A stretch of 64,000 nt of DNA, taken from positions 868,001 to 932,000 of the forward strand of contig BLLK01000062.1 in assembly GCA_021927905.1 (NCBI GenBank), given 5' to 3'. The stretch comes from Chaetoceros tenuissimus. Lineage: Eukaryota > Bacillariophyta > Thalassiosirophyceae > Chaetocerotales > Chaetocerotaceae. The notes below the pieces were generated by a model. It did no database searches, was not told the origin of the DNA, and saw only the letters and a list, made by a program, of their open reading frames with translations. A program made the position numbers and the translations under genes. Below, one piece after another: positions 30,976 through 40,956 of this stretch. The number at the start of each line of letters is the position of its first letter. Within the stretch, counting starts at the first letter, position 1.

Positions 30976-33029
30976 TTATCTTTCTGGCAATTCTAATGTA
31001 CGCATATCATCGTCTGTAGATATAGAGTCATCATCATGTTGTTGCGTATTTGAATATCCTCCTCTTTTTGTCTTTTTCTTTTTGCCCGAAGAAGTCGGGT
31101 GGAAAAACCAACGAAACTGTAAGCGTTCATCCCAGTCTAGAACTCTAATATGATGTAGCATCACTACTAGACCAAAGCAGAAACCACCGATGATAAGAAA
31201 TGCCAATCCATAATCAACAACATCACTCTTCCCATCAGGTGAAATCACCGGTTTTGGAAGTGTATTTACAGAAGATTGTACTCTCAAGTATGGTGCAGTG
31301 AGATTGAGTCTATAATAATGGGATCCGTCAACATATAAATAAGCATTAGTCAATGAACCTGCACCGGCGATACCATATACCGGATCGGTGAAACAATTTT
31401 GAAGAGCATTAGTCATCAAGTCTCCATCACCACTAAGTAAATTATCGGATAGGATAGCAGCTGCCGCCTCTGACGTAGCTAGAGAAGCTTTCTTCGCAGC
31501 TTCTAGTGCAATCTCTGCCTTTTCTTTCGCTTGTTCATCTTGTGCTGATACAACTGCATCTTCAGCTGCGTTTTCTGCATTTTTTGCTTGTTCTTTAGCA
31601 TCGTCTACAAACGGTAGTACATTGTCCACATCATCAGAAGTGTCAGGTGAGTCATTCAAATCATTTTCTATAATGTCGATTTGATTGGAAACATCTGATA
31701 GTGCACGAATATTTCGTAATTCCAATCCTCCATCTCCATTTTCTCCATCGGTATCTGGTTGCGTGTTGAGATCTTCAACAATGTTAGATTCCTCTTTGCT
31801 TTCCTCTCCCTCATTTTTGGAATTGATGTCGTTTGTTTCTTTTGTATCTGTCTCTTCGTCAACGGGTTCGTCTTTAGCATTCTCCTCAGTGACTTTCACT
31901 GTCGGAGCATCTGTCACTCTAATGGTAGGAGATGAGCTTGGAGCAGCGCTTGGTGCTGCTATCGGGGCAACAGTCTCAGTGAATTTGGAATAATCACCCG
32001 TTTTTATTGCTTCCATGCATTCATAGAAATTAAAATAAAACTCAGCGGCTCGATTCGCAACTTTTCAAATGGAAATGAGATGTTGAAAATAAAGCATTCG
32101 ACTTGGAGTCTTTCTTTGAAAACTCTTCAGGAAAGTAACTTACCGTTTTGACTCCTTTCATGAGAGGCACCACTCTCATTCTCCACGGTACTTGAGGTGA
32201 CAACTACGCCCGAATCTAGCCTTTTGACATCTCGTTCAACATTTTCAACAGTCAATTCAATGGCATACCGTTTTGGTGCGAGAATGGGATCGACAGCTAC
32301 ATACATATCTGCTAGTTTTCTGAATACATTCCATACGAAATCTTCACTGTTACTTGAATTCAAAACAGGTTTCCCACTTTTCTTTTCGACAACCGTAAAG
32401 GGTTGATACCTTGGATGAAGCGTTGGATATTCCATGATATAGTCAGTCAATATCTTTGAAAGCACAGCACCTGTTATTGGTGCCATGTAGTAAGCGTTTT
32501 CCCAATTTTGTCCATCTATTGAAAGGGAGTAATATATCTTGGCTATCAAAATGAACGTGTGGAATGATTAGTCTGAAGAAGAAGAAGAATTTCCACACTG
32601 TTGATTCTACTCACCATGATTTTCCCAGCTAACATACATTCCATCACCATCTTCGTATTCTAAATCACGATGATGACCATTCACAGATGGCATAGCTTCA
32701 AAAGATTGTGTCGACCCAGTTCGTTGAGGTCCATACTCTAACGTCAACTCAAAAGGAGCCTTCACTACTGCATCTGGTGACGTTGATTTTGGCTTGTAAC
32801 GAAATGCAATCGCGCTCTTTTGAACTGTTAGGGCGGAAGGACTCAAACTATCTGAATTTTCTAATTTTGCATTTCTGTGGAGAGCATAACATTCAATAAC
32901 ATCACCTGCATCGAGAGCCGACAGCGAGGGCAATTCTGTGTTCTTGGTTAAAATCTTGGGAACCACTGACGATGCATACTCAGGTTCTGGATCTGAAATC
33001 ATCCCTTCTATGCTGCGAAGTCTTCTCAT
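30976..33029 (-). CDS. Single-pass membrane protein of unknown function
   Basis: Three exons (32615-33029, 32144-32542, 30976-32048) join in frame (GTGAGT..ATAG and GTAAGT..CGAG), giving 628 aa. The joins read WENH-AKIYYSLSIDG and SQNG-AAEFYFNFYEC. I recognise no family. The N-terminal 270 residues are globular with alternating strands (AIAFRYKP, FELTLEYGP, MYVSWENHAKIYYSLSIDG) and repeated Asn-x-Ser/Thr sites, so a luminal or extracellular location is possible, yet no signal peptide is seen at the chosen ATG; an unseen first exon may supply it. Then come a Ser/Pro/Ala patch, an acidic coiled segment with AKEQAKNAENAAEDAVVSAQ, a membrane helix GLAFLIIGGFCFGLVVML near residue 550 and a short basic tail. 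The second acceptor is the least certain part of the model. Its 3' end nearly touches the PPR gene (15 bp). Confidence 0.6.
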
Positions 33030-33513
33030 ATTTTATTTCTGCTTATTTACTTTCAACTTGGGTATAATGGATTCTTTTGTGTCGCTTTTGATTTCGATGA
33101 GTTATCCAAATAGACTCAAATTCCAATGTTTTTCATGTGCCTATACGAATCAGACATCTATAATGAGATTCACTGTAGAATAACCCTGACTTTATCAAGA
33201 ATAATACACAAGAAATTCAGGTGTAATCCTTCGTATCTTCACCATTTAGTCATTACGGCGCTTCTGAATCTCGGAACAAGTGTTTGGGGTGCACCAGAAG
33301 ATAGACTTCTCTCGACACTTGACTGTGCCATGGTTCTTTTTTAGAACATATGATAAGTACGTACGTGTATTTCCGTCTGTCCTTCCACCCTTTCAAACTT
33401 CCAGGCCACGAAAAATGACACATACTCGTACTTTTTTTCTTCTGTTAGTGTGATTGAATCTCAATCAAATATTTCACAAAATAAGTAATCAAATCAAAGC
33501 TCTCTATTCAAAT
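33030..33513. promoter_or_regulatory. Divergent promoter region, membrane protein / RPE
   Basis: 484 bp between outward-facing starts. Contains ACGTACGTG near 33359 and a pyrimidine-rich stretch. No RNA gene or ORF with support. Confidence 0.4.
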
Positions 33514-34188
33514 ATGGTCAAGTCAATTATTTCCCCTTCCCTTCTTTCTTGCGATCTTGCAAACATTGCTACTGATGCAGCGCAAATGATTGCGTATGGA
33601 GCTGATTGGCTACACATGGATGTCATGGACGGACACTTTGTTCCAAACCTTTCATTTGGGCCACCTGTGATTGCTTCCTTGAGAAAGGCAAACAAAGAAG
33701 CATTTCTCGATTGTCATTTGATGGTTTCCCAGCCTGCAAACTGGGTTGGACCGATGGCAAAAGCAGGAGCGAACCAATTTGTTTTCCACATCGAATCAGA
33801 GATGCCTGAAGGAGGAGCAAAGGCTCTGATCAAATCTATCAAAGACGCAGGAATGCAAGCTGGTATCGCATTGAAACCAGGGACAGGTGCAGATGCCATT
33901 GCAGAATATGCAGATGATCTTGACATGATATTGGTAATGACCGTAGAACCAGGTTTTTCTGGACAATCATTTATGGCTAATCAAATGGACAAAGTAAAGA
34001 CTATCAGGGAAAGATATCCAAATATGAATATTCAGGTTGATGGTGGACTTAGTCCAAAGACTGTTGATAACGCCACTGCAGCTGGGGCCAATGTGATTGT
34101 TGCTGCGAGCGCAATCTTTGGAAGTGACGACCAAAAGGGAGTGATTGACGCTCTTCGCGCAAGTGTTGATAAGAGTCTTTCTTCGTAG
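33514..34188 (+). CDS. rpe: Ribulose-phosphate 3-epimerase
   Basis: 224 aa from the ATG at 33514; the frame opens 60 bp earlier but only at a TTG. The TIM-barrel family motifs are complete: IISPSLLSCD, LHMDVMDGHFVPN (metal His and Asp), FLDCHLMV, GIALKPGT, MILVMTVEPGFSGQ, and VDGGLSPKT with the second catalytic Asp. It interconverts ribulose 5-phosphate and xylulose 5-phosphate with a divalent metal in the pentose-phosphate pathways. No targeting extension is present at this start, so this is likely the cytosolic isoform rather than the Calvin-cycle one. Length agrees with the family (about 220-230 aa). Confidence 0.95.
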   Translation: MVKSIISPSLLSCDLANIATDAAQMIAYGADWLHMDVMDGHFVPNLSFGPPVIASLRKANKEAFLDCHLMVSQPANWVGPMAKAGANQFVFHIESEMPEGGAKALIKSIKDAGMQAGIALKPGTGADAIAEYADDLDMILVMTVEPGFSGQSFMANQMDKVKTIRERYPNMNIQVDGGLSPKTVDNATAAGANVIVAASAIFGSDDQKGVIDALRASVDKSLSS

Positions 34189-34569
34189 AAATGAACTTTC
34201 ATCTTCTTTCAACCATATTCATATGTATGCTAAAAAAATAATCTATTTGCAAAGCGTTTCAGTTCAAAGTTACTTGAAGGTACAATAAAAGTATTCAAGG
34301 AAGAAATTAAGCGAATGTAGAATTTGAATTACTATCTATTTTACCATGTGAGTTTCCATGAATAATGTAAACGAAATTAAGCTAGGAAATCATATTAGAT
34401 AGTAGATATCCGCTCTAAAAACAAGATGTGAAACTTTTGAAGTGTGTATTTATATGTCCTATTTTTCTAAACTTTTGAACATTGGCAATCTTTGCGAAGC
34501 CGGGGCTATATAAACTTTTATATCACATGTAATAGTTATTTCGTGTTTATTTTCATAGCAGCTCTCAAT
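34189..34569. other. Convergent intergenic region
   Basis: 3' flanks of the epimerase and of the minus-strand gene. AT-rich, no ORF or structure noted. Confidence 0.5.
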
Positions 34570-35229
34570 CTATAAAAACTCCAAATCAATCTCTTCTGCT
34601 ATGATGATTTGTTTCTTTTGTTTACTATTTGAATCTATCATTCTTTGTAATTCATGGCTACTGTACCAGTCCTTCTTGTCAACCTCTGGTCTATACCTTA
34701 TTTCTGTAACTACATTATTGGGAAACCTCACTCTCTTGAATTTGTCATTCGTTTTCTTGCCATTACATTTAAATGCTTCTCTCTCTCTTTCAAGAATTGG
34801 ATTACTTTTGCTTCTTTTGATGCTTTGTTGTTTACAATGTGGATATTTTCTAATCAATTCCTTGTACTCCTTCTGTTGTGGAGCTACTCCATAGCGATTC
34901 TTTCTTGTAGAGGTTGCGCCATTTCCGATGCTAACGAGATTAGAACAGTTTGAGACCTCTTCAGTGCCGATGAAATCGATGCATTCAAAGATGTACCTAT
35001 TACAGTCCTGCCGCCATTGGTCATTGTCAATGTTTGATATTGGAGATCTAGGAGAAGAGGGACACTTATCAAGATTTTGTCCAGGGTGAGTGAAGCTATG
35101 CCGTCTTGTATGTGATGCAGGATTGATTGCCTTAGACCCAGATTTTGGTGAAGCAAACTTTTCCTTTTTCATGTCATTTACTTTTTCCTGCAATATCTGA
35201 GATATCTGGTAATTTGTATTACTGCTCAT
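34570..35229 (-). CDS. Hypothetical protein with RVxF-type (PP1-docking) motif
   Basis: 219 aa from the ATG at 35229 (the frame opens at a TTG 51 bp upstream). The first half is basic and Ser/Pro-rich with RRHSF and SPRSP, likely phosphorylation sites. The C-terminal part holds KRVRFPNNVVTEIRYRP followed by DKKDWYSSHELQRMID. KRVRF fits the RVxF docking motif for protein phosphatase 1, and the arrangement V-x-F ... V-x-E-[IV]-x ... WY-[ST]-x-x-E-L is one I associate with a large stramenopile family of small proteins, an association made from memory. No catalytic domain is seen. A regulatory or targeting subunit of PP1 is a reasonable but untested inference. Confidence 0.6.
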   Translation of the reverse strand: MSSNTNYQISQILQEKVNDMKKEKFASPKSGSKAINPASHTRRHSFTHPGQNLDKCPSSPRSPISNIDNDQWRQDCNRYIFECIDFIGTEEVSNCSNLVSIGNGATSTRKNRYGVAPQQKEYKELIRKYPHCKQQSIKRSKSNPILEREREAFKCNGKKTNDKFKRVRFPNNVVTEIRYRPEVDKKDWYSSHELQRMIDSNSKQKKQIIIAEEIDLEFL

Positions 35230-35672
35230 GATTATTTGAAGTGATCTAGGGCTTTTCCTAGAGAGAAAATATGTAGGCAAAATGAAGGAGATTTCTTTCG
35301 AACATCAATTCAACATAAGGTATCTCATTCAAACGCGGAGTTGGAATCATGATGAAGATCAAAGAGGAAGATAATGGAGTCTTTTTTTTTTTCTCATGCA
35401 GTCTTTTGCCACTTCAATGTGTTTGACCTGTCAACTAATTGTCATTAGCTATTTTAGAAAGTAAAATCCTACGAATTTTTTTTCCTCTTTCCTTCAGGGT
35501 TACCAAACATGCGACGTTGAAGTGAGCAAACTGTGATGTTTTGTGTTGTGTTGTAACATAACGCGAAGTAAAAGTATCTTATCAATTCATCACCTCTTCA
35601 TTGCTGACTCTATCTTGTCGGGAATATTATTTAAGCAGTGATTTTCCACAAACTTATCATCACCGCCATAAA
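35230..35672. promoter_or_regulatory. Divergent promoter region, RVxF protein / ispH
   Basis: 443 bp between outward-facing starts. A T-run (TTTTTTTTTTTCTC) near 35382 and another near 35477 are present. No specific site recognised. Confidence 0.4.
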
Positions 35673-37097
35673 ATGAAGTTTTCAACTAGTGCAATTCTCC
35701 TAGCTGCTATGGCAGGTTCTGTTTCTGCATTTGCTCCTATGAATGCTGGAAGAACAACTGTTTCACTTGCAATGTCTACGGAAGCAGCGGAAGAAGCTAG
35801 AAAGACTTCCAAGAAAAATCAGCGTCTCGATTTTATGAAATCTGATCAATTCTACCGTAATGGATTCAAAGAAGTACGTACAGACGTAGAAGATGTCATG
35901 AATGATCAGTTCAAGTCTTCTCTAGTTGATGATCTTAAGAAGAACGAATTTGTTATGGAACGTGATGGTGTTAAGGTACACCTTGCTTCTGATTTTGGAT
36001 TCTGTTGGGGGGTAGAGCGTTCCATTGCTCTAGCTTATGAAGCTGTGAAGCATTTTCCAGATCGCAAAGTACATATCACCAACGAACTTATTCACAACCC
36101 GGAAGTCAATGATAACCTTCACGAAATGAACGTAAATTTCATTGAGAAAACTGAAGATGGGAAGGATTTCTCAGTTGTTGGTGACAAAGATGTTGTCATT
36201 TTGCCTGCATTTGGAGCAAGCTTTGAGGAAATGAAGTTGTTCAATGAGAAAGATGTAGAGGTCGTAGATACTACATGTCCTTGGGTTTCCAAAGTTTGGA
36301 ATACCGTTGATAAACATCAAAAGTCTGGATTGACCTCTGTAATTCACGGAAAGTATGCTCACGAGGAGACTGTGGCGACTACTTCTTTTTGCGAGGACTA
36401 CATCTGTGTTAAGGATATGAAAGAGGCAGAGATGGTCGCTGACTACATCTTAAATGGAGGTGACAAGGAAGAATTTTTGGCTTACTTTAAAAATGCTGTG
36501 TCAGAGGGTTTCGATCCTGATACTATGCTTGACAATCTTGGACTAGCTAACCAGACCACAATGTACAAGAAGGAGACACGTGCAATTGGCCAGATGCTCC
36601 AAAAGACAATGATGGAAAAATTTGGACCAGTTGATGCTGATAAACACTACATGGAATTTGATACTATTTGTGATGCAACCCAGGTATGTTGTTTCTACAA
36701 TATTGCAATATTTTCAGAATGATCCTAACAAACTTAATTTTAATATCTTTAGGAGAGACAAGATGCTGTGCACGAACTCGTAGAAAATGCAGATAAGCTT
36801 GGACTTGACTTCATTCTTGTTGTAGGAGGATGGGATTCATCCAATACTGCCCACCTTCTCGAGATCCCTCAAAACGCTGGAGTCCGATCCTTCCACATCA
36901 ATCGTGCGGAATGCATCTCAGCGGATAATACCATCACCCATCGCACAATGTCTGGAGAGATTGTAACAGAACCTTTCATTCTAGACATGAACAAGGATGT
37001 GGTCATGGGGGTTACTTCTGGAGCATCTACACCTGATGCTGCTGTACAGGATTCTCTCAGTAGCATTTTCATGCTCAAGAAGCTTTCTTCCGAGTAA
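35673..37097 (+). CDS. ispH: Plastid 4-hydroxy-3-methylbut-2-enyl diphosphate reductase
   Basis: Two exons (35673-36683, 36753-37097; intron GTATGT..TTTAG, 69 bp) encode 451 aa. The start MKFSTSAILLAAMAGSVSAFAPM is a textbook diatom bipartite presequence with the ASAFAP-type cleavage site, so the enzyme is imported into the plastid. The mature part is the plant/cyanobacterial form of IspH: DFGFCWGVERSI, TNELIHNPEVN, DTTCPWVSKVW, HGKYAHEET, and FDTICDATQERQDAV, where the last is rebuilt by splicing; three Cys hold the 4Fe-4S cluster. It makes IPP and DMAPP from HMBPP, the last step of the MEP isoprenoid pathway feeding carotenoids and chlorophyll side chains. The C-terminal block GWDSSNTAHL and SGASTPD is intact. 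Confidence 0.97.
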
Positions 37098-37259
37098 CTT
37101 CAAGGCGTAGCAATAGTTTGTAACAAATATTAGAAATTCTTTTACAGAAATAAATTTAATGATTTTATGCATGATAACTGTCAAACCCGACAGATTTGAT
37201 AACTAGAAACATTTTTATAAATAGATATCCTATTTCAATTTATATAAAGTAAGTGATTA

Positions 37260-40200
37260 TTACATAGTTCCGGTTGTATTTAGCTCACCGTCTGATGTCG
37301 AGATTTTTAGAGCCGATCGCTGTGGGTTATCAAACGTACTTGTTAGGTTTGTATTAGAAGATTCATCAATTGAAGAATGCCTGGCAACTTTGTGTGAATT
37401 TTCAGGAATACCTCCAAGCACTTTTGAAAGATTCTGTCCCATTTGCGCGAAAGGATCGGTACTTTTCCTAAATACTCCGAGAACTGTCGGTTCCGGTTTG
37501 ATAATATCATGGAGATTAAGTTCAGGCTCGTCTTTCGTTGGGTCGGCACTTTTCTCTTCTCCTGAGGGAACTGATAGTGATGGCTCACTTATTGCACTCA
37601 TCATCGCACTCATATCAGAAACAGTCTTTTTCCTACGCTGCCTTCCACGACCTCCTTTTCTTGCTGCAATCTCAACTTGTTCTTTTTGTTCATTGATTCT
37701 TCGCATCATTAACTTCCTGATTTCTCCAGACGACACTTCCTTTTTCTTACCACGCTTCATTACAAGACCTGCTCCATAATGTCTACTGTCCGGTTGATGT
37801 GATTTCAAAACCTCGAGAGTTGTTCTCCTCATCTGTTCTTCTTCAAAGCGTTTGCTTGCTTCGAGAACTGCTAGTCTCATCTGTCTATGGGCACGATATA
37901 AGTTCCTATTCACGTTGAGAGATTTCTTCAATTCATCATCAGCACTCATTTTTCTACTGCTACCATGTTCGGGTAGTAACATTGCTCGTCTTATATCTGG
38001 AATAACAGCATCTGCGAAATGAGCGTCACCTTCTGCATGTTGTGGTGGTGGAGGACTCATATGATCTTGGTCATCCATTGACTTAGAGCGTCCGCGCCTG
38101 ACTGTTGATGTACCGGTCAAAGGCAACTGAGGCAAATCGTCAGATAGCTTGAAGTTTGTCGGAGAAACTGAAAATCTTCCAGTAACTGGGGTAACAAAGT
38201 CTTTTGGACTACGCACTGGTGACTGAGGTGGAGTCAAACTGTTACTGATGTTTGCCATTTGTTGATCTGCAGCTGCGGAAATTCTTTCGTCCATCATATC
38301 GTCTTCGTCGTCATCGTCGTCCATAGTGGGAGGCTCATCGTCTCCATCATCAAAGCTACTGGATCCCCACATAGGAGTGTTTGATGTTATTGGCATATTC
38401 AAGAAACCTCCAGTCGGTGTATGAGGTTCATCGTCATCTGTTTCATTGCTGTCGGACATTTCATGAAGCACGCCAAGTTTTCCAAGCATAGGGCCGGGAG
38501 TAACTTCTGATAGCTCAGGAAGAGGTTGCAAAATGCTTGCTGCTGGGATTTGAGGAGCAATAGGCATCGTATTGCGGGGAGACCCATCCTTTGCTTGCCA
38601 TGTCTGACCTTTCATCAAAAGTAAGAAACCTTCGTAAGTGATGTGAGAGCCAGAACATTTGCATGCCTTCATGGAAGTTGCCCACATTGCGCGCATTTCA
38701 TCTTCACTTGAAGACCCATTGTATCCCATCATATCCATGATATTTTCAAACGTGACATAGCCCTTGTGATCAGAATCAAGGCGGTCAAACGCGAGTCTCA
38801 AGTTGCGCTCGTCGACCTTGCACTGACTCAAGCCTGCAGCAATAAACTCATGCCAGTGAATACGAGTCTCAGTTTTGTTAACTCTCATTGCATTGAAGAT
38901 ATCTTCAACTTCCTCCTCTGAAAGTGCTCCAAGTGACCCCGATCCAGCTCCACTCATTAGCACCTGCTTCAATCCTTTAAGTGAAATCTCTCCAGAACCA
39001 TCGACATCCAATTTCGCAAATTCTTTTCTCAGGTCAGTAATTTGCTCTGGTAAAAGTGTAAAACTCAATACCTCACATAATAACTTTCTCATATCTGAAT
39101 ACTCCTTAAAGTTCACTAGAGCCTTCACAACATCTTTATTGAGATAGTTATCTGCTTCTTTTTTGTCTTTGTTAGCCCACTTTTGGAGCCAGGATTGTAA
39201 TTGACACTGTCTTGCAGTAACGCGTCTCATAGGATCTGTGACGAGTAATTTACATATAAAGTTTTTCGCATCCTGACTGACATTTCCCCAAATATCCTCT
39301 GGTGAAAATTGGAATCGCCCCGCAAGAATATTGGATCGCACTTCCATTAAAGACTCTGGACCGCCGCATCCCCCAAATGGTGGATCCCCACTAAGGAGTA
39401 GATAGGTAATAACACCAATTGCCCAAACATCACAACGTTCGTCGTATGAGCCATGAATTACCTCTGGGGCCACTGTGTATGGCGTGCCAACAGCTTCGTG
39501 CTGAACTTCCCCATACTTGAAATGCTTTGATAATCCGAAATCAATCATTTTTAATTCACTGTTTTGATGGGTAGAACTGAACAAGAAATTTTCTAATTTC
39601 AAGTCTCTATGAATAATACCCTTTGAGTGAATGTAGCGCACAGAACATAACATCTGCTTCACCAACTTTGCACATTGTGATTCTGTGTAATGATAATCTG
39701 GCTGCTCATCGAGCCTATCAAACAGCTCACCACCTGTACAAAGCTCTTGAACTAAATAAATCTCCGTTTGACTTTCGTAGACCTCTTCTAAACGACTATC
39801 AAAAGGTGATTAGATCTACCATCATATCAATAATGTGTCATACAAGTGTTTGTATGCGACTTACACAATGTTTGGATGATCAAGTTGACACATGATTGCA
39901 ATCTCATCACGCAACTGTTCCAAACTCTCCTCAGTTTCAAGAAGTGATAAATCAAGACATTTCACAGCATACTTATTACCTGTTTTCTTATGCACACAAA
40001 GGCGAACAAGTCCAGATATACCAGATCCAAGTACAGGACCATCATGGACGCCTTCATAGACTTCTTCAATAGGTTTACCAAATGGTACTTCCATGTGTAC
40101 AATCTTTTCAGTTAGTGACTTCGTTTTCTGCTCATTTATCATTTTATCAATACCGAGGATACTAGAAGAATGCTTTAGATGCCTAGACTTGCTCACATCT

Positions 40201-40472
40201 AAGGACTCGGTCATGTTATTGATATGAGAGCTTAAATCCAATTGTTCTGATGCATCATCTTGGGGAGGAGTAGATGCTCCAGAACTATAACCAGGACGAT
40301 AGTTTGCTCTTCTTTCGGAGGCACTTTGAGATTCGTCTCTTCCTACTTTCCCTTGTGCAATTGGAACATTACTTTCTGGCGCCGTAGGATTTCCTAATTT
40401 TGAATCAGCCTTTGAAACAGATTTGGTAGTTGATGCACCAACAGTGGCATCTTTACTCATACACTTCCCCAT
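37260..40472 (-). CDS. Calcium-dependent protein kinase with long C-terminal extension
   Basis: Two exons (39865-40472, 37260-39795; intron GTAAGT..GATAG) encode 1047 aa; the join rebuilds HPNIVRLEEVYES. The start MGKCMSK offers Gly2 for N-myristoylation and Cys4 for palmitoylation, so membrane attachment is likely. Kinase domain about 142-415: glycine loop GSGISG (149-154), VAIK-type Lys171, HRDLK (catalytic Asp267), DFG (288-290) and an APE-like VAPE. An autoinhibitory junction is followed by a calmodulin-like region: EF1 DVDGSGEISLKG (466-477) and EF3 DSDHKGYVTFEN (543-554) look able to bind calcium, while EF2 and EF4 have lost key acidic residues. The extension from about 600 to 1047 is exceptional for a CDPK (usually 500-600 aa); it is Ser/Pro- and Asp-rich with RRGRSKS and a basic coiled segment. 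Role: calcium-triggered Ser/Thr phosphorylation; targets not known. Confidence 0.92.
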
Positions 40473-40956
40473 GATTAGGCTTCTTTTCGCAAATCTTTAT
40501 CTGGAATCAAATTTAAAATATTGATGTAGTCTACGTGATCAAAGTATGGGATATGGAAAGCGCATGAAATTCCTGCTTCTTCCTAAAGAGTCAAAGAACA
40601 ATATGATGTTATAAATGTAATGTGGATTCTCTTTTGAATGACAATCCAATAAACTGGAAACCAATTATGCCTTCACAGAGAGTAGTAAAAGGAACAAGCG
40701 AGAAGTGACCGGGAGAATAGAGACAGTTCAAGGAGCTCTAGCGAGCTAGATGTTGTTTTCTCCCTCTCAAACGATTGGTGCCCGCTACTTTGAACTTCGA
40801 TCTTTTATAAGGATGCATGTTTTCATTTTACTAGTATACCTGAATGTATTGTAACATAAGTTTCTTATAAAAGGGAGACCCTTTCTAGATGAAAATACCT
40901 ATATAACGTCAAGATACCTGTTGCCCGTCTTGTCACAATTTAGAAATTTCATCTTT
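40473..40956. other. Intergenic, promoter of the CDPK
   Basis: 484 bp between the CDPK start and the 3' end of the NYN gene. No gene. A short imperfect palindrome (GGAGCTCTAGCGAGCTAG) lies near 40732. Confidence 0.45.
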
